This document shows positions 1-9,837 of a stretch of DNA of 64,000 nucleotides, piece after piece. The position numbers and the translations under genes were made by a program. How positions within the stretch are numbered: position 1 is the first letter of the stretch; the number at the start of each line of letters is the position of its first letter. Source of the stretch: Ascaphus truei (lineage: Eukaryota; Chordata; Amphibia; Anura; Ascaphidae); the NCBI GenBank assembly GCA_036426205.1, contig CM071568.1:40017221-40081220 (forward strand), written 5' to 3'. The notes under the pieces were generated by a model that did not search any database, was not told where the DNA came from, and saw nothing but the letters and a program-made list of their open reading frames with translations.

Positions 1-1372
1 CTACCACATGCAGCACTTATCATCTGAGATCAGACTCCAAAAGACTGTTCATGGTCCCAAGGCTCAACAAAGTATCCGGCCGCTCCTCCTTCTCTTACCG
101 TGCGCCCCAAAACTGGAACAACCTACCGGAGACTCTCACATCCACCACTAGTCTAAATTCTTTCAAAACTAAAGCTGTCTCACATTGTAATCTGGTCTGT
201 AACCGTTATATAAGCCTATAATATATGTAACCCTGCTTCCCCCCTTCCCCCAGACTCTAAAGTGGTGTCTAGGGTGCATGAGGGCAGATTACATGCGGTG
301 TGGTGCATACCTGTGGTAAACAGGAGGGCCTGAGCTTCCCACGGTGTTATGGGGGAGCCAGGACCGGGCTTCTGGGGTGGTAGCCTCCATTATCTCTTAG
401 TGGTGCAGCGCCTCCATCTTCTATACTCCCAGGAATATGGGACAGGACCTGTATAGAAGAACCCCATGGGTCGCAAGGTAATAGCTTCCGATTCACACAC
501 AGTCTTTGGTAACCAAGGATAGTCTCTTTTATTGGCAGATAGCAACTCCAAACGATAGTGGCTTCCAGTAGCCGCAACACACAGATAATTCCTCCTCTCC
601 TTCCCTCCAAGTCTCTCCTCCGACAGGATGGTCTGTGCTTGGGCTTCAATACCCCGTGGCCCATCCCCGAGGTTATCCTCGCAGTGGAGCTTTGATTCTC
701 CCCATCACCCCAGGCGGTGGGGTGAGGGCATTGGTCCACCAGATTATAGCTCTATCAGCTCTACTCAGGGACGCTGAATATCTCCACTCCTCTCTCTGCT
801 CCTGCGCTCAGGGAAGACCGCGGTCTCCCTCAACTACTCGGACCGTTCTGCAGGATTCTTCGACTCACGGCATAACTACTTGCTCTGCAGACTCTCGCAT
901 AACTCCGAGCATAACAGAACTCTCGGTGTCACTCTAACATAACTCTCGGCTGGCCGGAGTTGGCTGCTAAATATAGAGCTAGCCCCACCTCTCGTGACGT
1001 CAGCAGAACCTCCCCTCTTGTTCACGCCTGCAGCAGAGTCCAGGCCTGCATCTACCACTCAGGGCAAGGCTATGAAGGGGGAAAACCCAGGATTATTACT
1101 GGTGCCTGATCTTAACAGGGCTTATCACAGTAGAAGGGAGATAGTATAGCCCGTGCTGTTTACAGGGGGCTACATATATATTATCTGTAACTGTGCATGC
1201 TATGTCTTGTATATAATGTACATCCTGTTCATTTATGTAACTGTATTTTTAACCATGTATTATTTGTCATATTAACTATGTCCAGGACATGCTTGAAAAC
1301 GAGAGGTAACTCTCAATGTATTACTTCCTGGTAAAACATTTTATAAATAAATAAATGAATAAATAAATACAC
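1..1372 (+). mobile_element. L2-type LINE 3' end, split by a solo LTR
   Basis: Positions about 30-222 encode the C-terminus of a non-LTR retrotransposon ORF2 with the motif APKLWNNLPETL, which is characteristic of the end of L2/CR1-group polymerases. The 3' UTR resumes at 1175 and ends in an ATAA-type tail at about 1338-1371, after the phrase 'tattacttcctggtaaaac'. An uninterrupted relative of this 3' end lies on the minus strand at 58185-58565. Position 1 is the window edge, so the 5' part is not visible. The clade name is from memory of the family motifs; LINE identity is firm. Confidence 0.8.
226..1174 (-). mobile_element. Solo LTR (family A), minus strand
   Basis: Read on the minus strand it begins TGTAGCCCCCTGTAAACAGC and ends in TTACA. 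It is bordered by TATA on both sides, a probable 4-bp target-site duplication. It carries a TATA-like TATATTTA (near 967-974) and an AATAAA signal (complement of 528-533). It aligns along its length with the LTR at 34428-35396. No internal region adjoins it, so it is a solo LTR left by LTR-LTR recombination. Open frames inside it are spurious. A 4-bp TSD fits class I endogenous retroviruses or Ty3/gypsy elements; I cannot choose between them. Confidence 0.82.
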
Positions 1373-1530
1373 TTCTGGAAATTGCACATCTTGTTGCTAT
1401 TATCTATTACTAAAAAAAGTTTTACACTATTAGGGTCTCTCTGTATGCTTTTCTACTCTTCTCTGCATACTCTTAGACCACAGGAGGTCTGGAATGCCTC
1501 TATGAAGAAGATAACACCTACCCTTATAGA

Positions 1531-2080
1531 TGACGTCACGAAGCCAGCGTCACATGGTATTTTAGCCAATCAGATCGTGGGAAACAATTCCCACTGAAAT
1601 ACCATGTGACGCCGGCCATCTTGGATTTCGTTACGTCATCTTAAAGGCAAATGAAGCACAGCCATTCCGATTGGCTGGCATCATTCCCTTTAAGTGACGT
1701 CATGTAAAAAAATTAATTAAAAGTCGGAACATGGTTTGAACAGCCAATCAGGTGTTCACCACTTTGAGGCTAGATGCGACGTCACAAGCCCTATTTAAGG
1801 CCGTGACGCCTCATTTGAGCCCAAGAAGCCGACGAGAAAGCATCGGCTGGGATTTAACATGGGGTATTTTGGATTGACAGGTGAAGAAAGAAGATAAAGA
1901 AGAACAAGAAATGGTTACAGATGAAGATAGAAGACGGTGAGTAAAGAAAGAAAAAAGAAGATTTGGGTACCTGATCCAGATCTTCATGGCGGATGGCATC
2001 GGATGCTGTTGGAGGCCTTCAAGGTACGTGAGCTTCCTGTTTCCCCGGGAGTTGGAGGGCCACCGCTTCTAATGGTAAGT
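1531..2080 (+). promoter_or_regulatory. Promoter-like segment with CRE, CCAAT and TATA motifs and splice donors
   Basis: Perfect cAMP-response-element octamers TGACGTCA lie at 1531-1538 and 1695-1702, with a CGACGTCA variant at 1777-1784. CCAAT boxes are at 1566-1570 and 1744-1748 and a TATA-like CTATTTAAGG at 1791-1800. Downstream are three strong 5' splice-site matches: GTGAGT at 1937, GTACGT at 2024 and GTAAGT at 2075. A 15-bp inverted repeat (1548-1562 with 1597-1611) sits upstream. This arrangement looks like a promoter plus an untranslated first exon, either of a mobile element or of a host transcript. No downstream exon is recognised. Confidence 0.4.
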
Positions 2081-2748
2081 AATATATTCAATGTTTGTAA
2101 ATGTCTTTTTTTACAGGTTTTTTCATTGGATGTGATTTTTGATTTTTTGGGGGAGGCACATTGACTGATAATATATTAATCTGTACCACTTTAGGGTACA
2201 GATTAATACATTATTATTACAATATTTGGGGGCATTTGTGGCTTGGTATTGCTGTTGGTTTTTTTAATGTCAGTTTCTTAGGTGGATGTAATTGTTTGTA
2301 TTTCCCTGCTTAATGTAATAAAATGTTTGCGATTGGTGTTCGTTTGTAGTTAATGTTGTATTATGTTGGCTAATGCGTTTTATGGTTCTTTCAGAGATTG
2401 TTTGAATGTATTTCTTTGTCTTTTAATGTTTACATTCATTAATGTTGTTGTAATTAATTGGTTTGATTGGTTAGTGTTACTATTCATTTTGAGTTTGTTT
2501 AGGAATTAATTGGTTTCATTGGTTAATGGTTTCATTAAATAATTGTTGATGTTGTTACTGCTTGTATTGATTGGATTATCTGGCTGCTGTTTTTATTGAC
2601 TTTATTTAGGTATGCTAATGCAGTGTTTAATAATGGGCAAATAATCTATTATCCACATCTGGATAATAGTTATTTTGCACATTATTTTACTATATGTGTT
2701 AGGGCGGATGTGGGTGGTGTATTGATGTTTGATAATTCTTTTTTTAAT
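2081..2748. other. T-rich unassigned stretch
   Basis: A long T-rich and TG-rich stretch with no recognisable coding frame or repeat family. It could be intron-like sequence downstream of the splice-donor motifs at 1937-2075, or simply the body of the same repeat. Confidence 0.4.
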
Positions 2749-3038
2749 ATACATTTTAATTATAGTGTAGATGTGCAGGGGGTCTCCGGAGCTGACCCGC
2801 GTTGGTTTCAGGTCCGAGGACCCCCTACTTCAGGAGATACAGGCCCCATTATAGGGTGCCGGTATCCCCTGCACTTTCAAGCGTCCGCGTCACGTGACCG
2901 GGACATTGAAATTCTGCAGGGGATACCGGCACCCCATAATGGGGCCTGTATCTCCTGAAGTAGGGGGTCCTCGGACCTGAAACAATGCGGTTCAGCTCGG
3001 GAGACCCCCTGCTCATTTACACTATAATTAAAATGTAT
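2749..3038. mobile_element. Palindromic foldback MITE, about 290 bp
   Basis: The outer arms begin atacattttaattatag and close as its near-complement. The inner arms start at gcagggggtctcc (2775) and end at 3012. Each arm is about 115 bp and the centre is near 2890, so the whole element can fold into one long hairpin. There is no coding capacity. The structure fits a non-autonomous foldback transposon; the family is not assigned. Confidence 0.75.
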
Positions 3039-3059
3039 TTATTTATTGTACGATCGCCT

Positions 3060-3310
3060 GTAACAGCCTTGCATGGAGATGGCAAATCTCCATGCAAATG
3101 TTACAAGCGGCTTTTTTCTCAATCAGCTAGCGTATGGGAACTTTAAGTGCGATAGCAGGGGGGAAATACATTGCATGCACGAAAAGCCAGTTTTGGGCAC
3201 GTCCGATAAAAAATGGGCTGCGTGCCTTAGTGAATTGCGCCGCCGGCTTCATTTTTTATCGGACGTGCTAATTTTTTTCAGCCCGGCGCTATAGCTCGGA
3301 GCTTAGTGCA
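3060..3310. repeat. Hairpin-containing repeat
   Basis: A second hairpin-rich segment next to the 290-bp palindrome. A 19-bp perfect inverted repeat starting GCACGTCCGATAAAAAATG pairs 3197-3215 with 3250-3268. A smaller hairpin based on GCATGGAGAT is centred near 3084. It is probably the remnant of another MITE. Confidence 0.5.
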
Positions 3311-3940
3311 TAGCCCCCTCAATGAGAAAAGATAAAAACAGATATCAAACAAAACAAAAGGGAGAGGGCTAAAGCTTGTGTTCACCACGAAATACACAAC
3401 AAGTAAATAAAGCAGAGAAATCGCTAAAGCACGCAAAGTAAAACAATGAATACAGAAAACAAACTTACATCTTTATTGCAGTCACTGTTTCAGTCTTAGC
3501 TGAGACAGTCACCAGGCACAACAATGTCAAAATACAAGTGTACAATACAAATGGAACAGATAACACATACTGTATGGGAGAAGGTGGTAGTAGTGTAATC
3601 TCTCAGCATTTCTTCATGCACAGACACAGCAGGATGGATGAGCCAAGTTACTAAGCAATGTATAAACAAAAAATAGATGCCCGAAATAACCAAAACAGAG
3701 AAATGTGCCGAGAGGCCGAAGAAACAGCTCTTATCGTATTGTTCTCCAAAGCACCTACAGTAGCTGCAATTTGTCTTGTCTAGAAGAGAGCCCCTGCACC
3801 ATAACAAACAACACTATCTGTAGGTGCTTTTAAACACGTTCAGCCCTTATGCTGTAGGTTTTAAAGAGAAGACAGGGTGTCTGTATGCTTTGCAATCGTC
3901 AGCCACTGTGGTTTTGTCAGTTCTGCTCTGATTTTTCTGC
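3311..3940. other. Unassigned AT-rich stretch
   Basis: No supported gene, terminal repeat or promoter was seen. Open frames here are short and lack family motifs. Confidence 0.4.
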
Positions 3941-4893
3941 CTAGCTAAATAAACCATGTTTAAGTTTAGTTTGCCCTATATAAATAAGGCCACAGGGACA
4001 CTTGATTATGTAAATAACATAATCCGTAAGGCATGTGATACGTGATTTGATGGGAAATAATTTTACTGTACTGGGATGAGGAAAATGTAAACTTGCAAAA
4101 TACTGCTGCATGTGCAGCATTGAAAACAACCAGGTTTTGGATTAGAAAGATAATGGGAATCATTATATTTTTAGTAGTCGTCAGATTTAACCGATTGATC
4201 ACTCAAGTTATTACAACGTTTGTAAGCTAATAATGGAGTTACTATATGTGACAGACATCCCGAGATGGGGACGCATTGTAAAATTAGCCAGTGCTTCCTG
4301 AAAGCATCTGTTAAAAAAGAGCTGACCTAAATGTATGAAGTGGAAAAAATTAACCTATAATTATTAATTTTCCTAGTTTTTTTTTATTATATAATCGATT
4401 AATTGCCTAATCCAATAATTTATTGACATAACACCTATCCAAAAATAATGTTTTCCATCTCTTGTAAAGCCTTTGATTTGTGTTCTAAACCTATAATAAA
4501 CTGACCTACTCTGGTAACTTGAGTGTGGTGGGGCTCGTGGTATCATGGCTTGTGAATTAAATTTATAAGCCCTTAAAATAGTATTATGAGCGATAACCTT
4601 GTGGAATATGTTTGTATAAAATAAATTGAGTCTGAGTTGGGACCAAATAGCTACAAAATGAATAAAGGTGGGATCTTGGTTAAAATAATCATAAAATCAG
4701 AGACTCACTTCAGAACCCTACCAAAGAAGAATTAGTATTATGATACACATAATAATTCATATATTTCTCTCTCTAGGTGCTAGGTGATAATGGTGAAAAT
4801 CAGTGTTGCAGACCTGTCTAAGACATGTGAATGTGCTCACAAGCAATATTGTTATTATTTTTATATGCTGTAGGCTTTAGATATATATATTTA

Positions 4894-4927
<34 letters not shown>

Positions 4928-5480
4928 AGAGAGAGAGAGAGAGAGAAAGAGAGGGGGGGATAGAGAGAGAGGGGGGATAGAGAGATAGAGAGAGAGCGGG
5001 ATAGAGAGAGAGAGACAAAAATCAATTGGGGGATTGCCAATATGATTTTTTTTTCCCCTATGGCTTTTCTAATAGACTCCATACCTTTTCTGTGGTACAG
5101 TATATTAGTGCACATGCTCATGACATCCATATTGACTAAGAAAATGTTGCCTGGAATAGGACCCAAATTATCTAAATTCTAACAAACATGGTTCATAACT
5201 TTAGTATGCGCTATGGATTGTTAAACCAATTCCTAAAAAAACTGTCTGAAAAGACAACTAGAGACAAACAGAGAGATTTAGGAGCGAATAAAGGACATAC
5301 CTGTAGACTTTTATGTACTTTGGGCAATGTATAAGTGACAGGGCAGCTGGGATGTTTATTAATCCAAAATGCAGTCAAACTTTTGGAAATCCAGTCGCTT
5401 ATCAATCCCAGACTCCCAGCTACTGTATACTCTTGAGCAAATCTCTTTGGCATAGCATAGTACACTGCACATACAAACTA
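3941..5480 (-). pseudogene. Decayed Penelope-like element (RT plus GIY-YIG), minus strand
   Basis: The minus strand carries, in the expected order, a 'YTLPKVHKS' motif (about 5320), a degraded 'MDVxSxxTNI' motif (about 5130) that matches the LDVxSLYTNIP box of PLE reverse transcriptases, and 'YIIKCPCGLIYIGQT' (about 3970-4015), the start of a GIY-YIG endonuclease. This combination is diagnostic for endonuclease-bearing Penelope-like elements. The middle is eroded and contains the microsatellite at 4878-5015. Frameshifts and stops make it a fossil, older than the copies at 46-57 kb. Confidence 0.75.
4878..5015. repeat. Compound (AT)n and (GA)n microsatellite
   Basis: An AT run (about 4878-4921) is followed by GAGAGA/GGGGGATAGAGA repeats (about 4928-5015). 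The long Ser/Leu/Tyr frames on the other strand are by-products. Confidence 0.95.
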
Positions 5481-5940
5481 CACCCTGGTTGAAGATTGCA
5501 AAGCATACAGAACCCCTGTCTTCTCTTTAAAACCTACAGTAAAGGGCTGAACATGTTAAAAAGCACCTACAGATGGGCCACGGTATTGCTTCTGCAGGAG
5601 CTTTCTGGTGGGATACTCTGCTTTATAACACAATATTCTGCAAAGGCACCGACAGGAAAATCTCTTTGGCATGGCATAGGCTCATGATCCAAATCTTAAT
5701 AGTAAAATACATTGCATATTTAGTAAACAATGTTTTGTTTTTTTATTTGGACCAGATCCACAGAGGTCAGTTAACTCGGGGCTCATAATTGGTCGTTATC
5801 AAAATCATTAATGGCCATGGTTTTCCCTAAGGTTAATGCATGTCTTTCCATAGGCTTAATGCCATGTTTTTTCAATGTGTCTCATACAGTACCGTATGTA
5901 CAGGTAAGAGTCATTTATTTCAATCCTTTGGCCAAAACAT

Positions 5941-6006
5941 TTCTAGGTAACTCTCAATGTATTACTTCCTGGTAAAATATTTCATAAATAAATAAAATTA
6001 ATAAAT
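5941..6006 (+). mobile_element. LINE 3' tail stub
   Basis: It repeats the terminal phrase of the LINE at 1-1372 (ctcaatgtattacttcctgg followed by ATAA repeats). Only the last 60 bp or so are present, a strongly 5'-truncated insertion. Confidence 0.7.
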
Positions 6007-6015
6007 GTCACCTCT

Positions 6016-6119
6016 CAGCAGGTCCTACACTACCAATTTTATACAGTGTTTTGTAATTGTTAAAAATAATATATTCTGTATATATTATACCAATACAATT
6101 GGTAGTGTAGGACCTGCTG
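6016..6119. repeat. Perfect 23-bp inverted repeat, MITE-like
   Basis: Arms CAGCAGGTCCTACACTACCA... at 6016-6038 and their perfect complement at 6097-6119 enclose a 58-bp AT-rich loop. Directly adjacent to the LINE stub. Probably a tiny MITE or the terminal hairpin of a larger one. Confidence 0.7.
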
Positions 6120-6970
6120 ATAAGGTCTAGCTTGACATGTTTGCAGGCTTGAAACGTTCTGGCTGAAAGATTGAACTAAATGACCCCTACTTATAAGAAG
6201 ACAAAATATAGAAAAAACATATTGTAATGTACTAAATAATTTGTCATATTGTATGTGCATTGGGGCTTCTTTGTTTTTTGTACATAGTTTACTTGAGGTC
6301 ACTTTTCCAGAGGCATTCCAGTTGACACAAATAAATATATAAATATATTATATTGAGGGCGTGGGTCTTGAGCTTGCTGCTATTGTGTATACCTCTGTAG
6401 ATATGGATTGTTAGGGGGAACGCCTCTTTTTGAATATCATTAGCACTAATGTTTGTTATACTTAATGCAATGCCCTTTCCAGACAAAAATATGATGTAAA
6501 CTAATGTTATTGAGCTTTGAAGAAACACGCTAAAGCTTAACGATACATTAGCTCAGGTTAGTGCCTTGCTAAGTCAGTATTGGACCTTTGCGGATCAGGG
6601 CTTGATTTTATGATAATCGTCCAACCTTGAGATAATTATTTAGTAGCCTATTTTTTTTAACCATACAACAATAATAATTTCAAATGTAACATCCTTTTTA
6701 AACACTGTATTTTTATTAATATTTTAACTCTTCCAGTTGTCTCTCTATTTTACTAATCACTTGTTTTTATATTTTTTCATCAGATGGCATTATTTATTAT
6801 AGGAAAGAAGCTTACTTCCTGTTCTGCAGGATATCTTGAAGCTAGATGCTGAGAAGCACAATATGCCCGGAGCTGTTTTTTATGATCCTTATTTTTCATT
6901 TTTGGTTATTTTTTTTTTAGTTATCTATTGCTTAGCAACAGGGACCTCATGGATCTTGCTGTGTCTGTAA
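6120..6970. other. Unassigned AT-rich stretch
   Basis: No convincing gene or repeat boundary was recognised. Confidence 0.4.
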
Positions 6971-7375
6971 TGCACGGTGGGTGGACAGGCACACTGATTC
7001 ATATAAAAGGCCTACCTTCTTACTTGCTTCATCAACTTTTCTGATTTGTTTCTGGAGGTCTTCTGAACTTTTTGCAAAAATACCAATGTTGTCTTTAAAT
7101 TGTAGGGTACTCAATTATTCACCATTTATTGTGATTCCTTCCTTTGTCTTCCCAATTCAATATCTTGAACATCCCAAGTCAATGTGTGTTCTGTGAAAAG
7201 TTATGGTAACATAGTATCTCCCTGTTGCACACATTTACTTATTCTTATCCTCCTTGCTTCTTCATGTAATGTAATGGTGGATCTGTCATTTTTGTAAATG
7301 TTCCTTATAGTATCAATGTAAAGTATGCTTATTCTACCCTTTGTTTTCTTAATGTGTTTAATATGGCTGACAAAC
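6970..7375 (-). pseudogene. RTE-type LINE reverse transcriptase, central part (fossil)
   Basis: On the minus strand three successive RT blocks can be read: a 'QQGDTMLP' box (about 7215), 'GITINGE' followed by 'LQFKDNIGIFAKSSEDLQ', where the normal catalytic FADD box has decayed to FKDN (about 7060-7110), and 'EASKKVGLLYE' (about 7000). This order matches RTE-clade LINEs. Stops interrupt the frame and catalytic residues are lost. The upstream part of the same palm domain probably lies at 9646-9837, separated by an insertion. Confidence 0.72.
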
Positions 7376-7755
7376 CAGGCGGACTTGCACAGGTCACACT
7401 AAAAAAAATTAGAAACACCTAACGACACAAATGTAGAGTCGAAACATAAGAGTTGTGTGCCAGTTCTCCTCTAGGGAAAACAATATTACTACAAACCAAA
7501 CAACGGTCACACACAGAGGTGTAACCAGAAACCTTAATGATGGAGGCACTCAGGGAATAAAGTATAAATCAATAAATTATTGCATAATACAAAACAGAGA
7601 AACAGTCCATAGCCTACCTTAATAAGAACAATAAAAACTCAAGTCAACATGAAGCAGCATCAGTCAGTAACAACGTCCTATACCTATAATAAAGTCTCAG
7701 GATGCGCACAAGGTGTTGCAAACATATACTGTAGCAGCATGATAGTTTAAATATG
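7376..7755. other. Unassigned stretch within the RTE-splitting insertion
   Basis: Left part of the 2.3-kb block between the two RTE fragments. No coding motif or clear terminal repeat was seen. Confidence 0.35.
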
Positions 7756-8002
7756 AGAGGAGTAGCTCAGTGAGTAAAGATTCTGACTGGCACTGAGTTT
7801 GAAGCAGGGGAACCTGGATCAATTCCCTGTGTTCGGCTCCTTGAGATGTTGGGCAAGTCCCTTTATCTCCCTGTGCCTCAGGCACCAAAAAATAGATTGT
7901 AAGCAGCTCCACGGAGCAGGGTCCTGTGCCTGCAAAATGTCTCTGTAAAGCACTATGTAAAACTAGCAGCGCTATACAAGAACATGCAAAAAATATATAT
8001 AT
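7756..8002 (+). mobile_element. tRNA-derived SINE with L2-like tail
   Basis: It starts with a tRNA-like head: gaggagtagctcagtgagta resembles an RNA polymerase III A box, and ggatcaattcc is a B-box-like motif about 45 bp on. A central block 'ttgggcaagtccctttatct' resembles the conserved middle of CORE/MIR-type SINEs. The 3' part 'agattgtaagc' to 'gcgctatacaag' matches the tail shared with L2-type LINEs. It ends in an A/T-rich run. SINEs of this layout borrow the LINE tail for retrotransposition. The tRNA part is too diverged to be a real tRNA gene. Confidence 0.72.
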
Positions 8003-8423
8003 AATCACTTTAGATTTGGATGTGACAGTCTACATCTGTGTTAAGGTAAGGTGTCAGGTTTTAGCCTGCAGTACAGAAAATTTAATAAATCGCGCACCAA
8101 GGATTGTGAAAAATATAAAATATACAATGTGAACGGTGTAAAACAAAAACAAATTAAGGCCACTATTAAATAAATAAATACATAACCTGAGTGCAGGAAA
8201 TATATAAATATGGAGTAGGCTGCTAATCAAAAGATGTATGTAGTATGAGGAGTAAACCTCGTGGCGTCCGATGCTCCACAAAGTGCACAGGACTATAGGT
8301 GGATTTGAACCTGAACAACCTTTGTAAGATATAGCTAAAACTTGAAATGGCAATCCCCCTGCAGATAGGATATAAATGGATAAAACTGAATAGGATAAAC
8401 CGGAAGGGACATAAATAAACTCT
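8003..8423. other. AT-rich stretch upstream of the hammerhead-like motif
   Basis: No family motif recognised. It may be part of the same element as the ribozyme-like sequence that follows. Confidence 0.35.
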
Positions 8424-8468
8424 TTGATAAAGTTCCACAGCGGAACGAAACGCGTCAGAGGACGCGTC
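8424..8468 (+). ncRNA. Hammerhead-ribozyme-like motif
   Basis: The order is UUGAUAA (8424-8430), stem II GTTCC/GGAAC (8432-8436 with 8442-8446), GAAA (8447-8450), stem III CGCGTC-AGAG-GACGCG (8451-8466) and UC (8467-8468), where cleavage would occur. This is the order of a hammerhead core (CUGANGA, stem II, GAAA, stem III, UH). Positions 3 and 8 are U and A instead of C and G, so their tertiary base pair could still form. No good stem I was found. PLEs are known to carry hammerheads in their termini. Activity is not implied. Confidence 0.5.
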
Positions 8469-8559
8469 TGTGATGTACAGCAACATGTCTCATTAAAGCT
8501 TATTTTTATTTTTCTACTTGATGGCTGATTCCTGTTTGCAGTGACCGCCTTTCATTCAT

Positions 8560-9116
8560 CCTTTACTCTATTACTGCTAATCAAAAGAGATGGCTCAGCA
8601 TCTCATGGCACTAGAGTAGAAAAAACAAAAAAAATCGCACAACTCATAGTGTAGTAAGTAAGGGAAATATATTATACAAATGGTGAAGGTGAGTATCTCT
8701 CATACAGATGGGTTAACATATTAAAGCATTTCATGCAATAACCAGCATGGTACCACAAACGATCACGAACTTCCACGGATGCAGACTGTCGTCAGCTACT
8801 GGAGCAGTTGTAGGTTGGTCTTCTTCTTCAGATACTGTGTGGGTAGATGGCTTCTAGGTTCCAGCCAGTATAGGATGGAATAGGGTCTCAAAGGTCCGAG
8901 AGATGGTGTATGACCACCATTGATAATAAAGTGGAGTAGCTACAATCAGCAACAATACGGCAGTAAACAATGGCTGAGCGCATAGATGATTTGCCGGTAC
9001 ACGGCAAAAGTCGCGAAGCGCGTAGCATCTCAGCACCAAGCTAGTATGAGTAATAAACCGTCGGTGATAGTGCCAACATAACACTGAAGAGTCCCGACAA
9101 GGAAATATCGTCAGCA
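8560..9116. other. Unassigned stretch
   Basis: No gene motif seen. It leads into an inverted repeat and may belong to the same element. Confidence 0.35.
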
Positions 9117-9445
9117 TTGACGGAGCAATATTCCTTCTACAGTATGTTGGCGTGTAGCGGGGCTCACCTGTCAGGCAGAGGGAAATCACCAATGACATCG
9201 TCTCATGCACCAAGACTAGCGCAGGCATCCTGGATGCTGTTTATGAGTATATTAATATTTATACTATTTGTGTATTTCCCCTTTGTGGCAATTGTCAGCG
9301 GTTGGCTTTGTGCAGATTACTAACGGGTTTCCCTGAACATCTGCTGCCTTGCGCTAGTCTCGGCACATGAGACGATGTCATTGGGGATTTTCCTCTGCCT
9401 TACAGCTGAGCTCCACTACACGCCAACATAGGAGGAATATAGTCT
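9117..9445. repeat. Inverted repeat with arms of about 110 bp
   Basis: The left arm (about 9117-9233, containing 'tgttggcgtgtag' and 'caatgacatcgtctcatg') is complementary at roughly 85-90 percent by eye to the right arm (about 9343-9445). The spacer is about 110 bp of AT-rich sequence. It lies 0.65 kb from a hammerhead-like motif, inside the block that splits the RTE element. It could be the inverted terminal part of a PLE-like element or a foldback transposon. Confidence 0.65.
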
Positions 9446-9645
9446 CCTTGTTTCCGCATACCAGCTGGATTCATTATCTGTGCCCAAGGGAACCTACGCC
9501 CAGCAATTTCTACATAGGGTTTTTTGAGAGAAACACAGGTTTTTTTTTTAGGGTACAGGACATTGCAACACTTAAGAGACTTCCATTTATTTTGGACACT
9601 TTATCATATGTTTTTGGTTATTATCACTGTTAGACCATTTAATAT

Positions 9646-9837
9646 TCACTTAATTGGCCTGTAGTTTTTCAGCTCTTCTTTGCCTCCTTTCTTGTGGATA
9701 ATGATAACTCTAGTGTTGCTCCATTGTAATGGAAGTTTCATGTTCTTCAACAGCATGTAAAGGGATCGCTTCTTGTGTGTCAAACGGATTGTGAAATCTT
9801 CAATCCCATGTTGGATAGGATATACAAATGAAGCCAA
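9646..9837 (-). pseudogene. RTE-type LINE reverse transcriptase, N-terminal palm fragment
   Basis: The minus-strand frame contains 'LPLQWSNTRVIIIHKKGG' and ends in 'LKNYRPIK'. This matches RT block 1 of RTE-like LINEs (W-K/N-x-x-x-I-I-x-I-H-K-K-G-D followed by NYRPISL). The sequence breaks right after the NYRPI motif and the following palm blocks continue at 6970-7375, which suggests one LINE split by a later insertion. Confidence 0.72.

Noticed and set aside
347..1058. ORFs in the first kilobase
   Set aside because: All lie within the family A solo LTR and do not persist in the related LTR at 34428.
4818..5166. Leu/Ser/Tyr-repeat ORFs on the minus strand
   Set aside because: They come from (GA)n and (AT)n runs; only the distal part holds a PLE RT remnant, annotated separately.
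6520..6545. Possible ninth hammerhead (gaagaaacacgc)
   Set aside because: It has a GAAAC-like box only, with no CUGANGA box or stem II.
7756..7830. tRNA gene
   Set aside because: A and B boxes are recognisable but the cloverleaf is not, and it is fused to a SINE body and tail.
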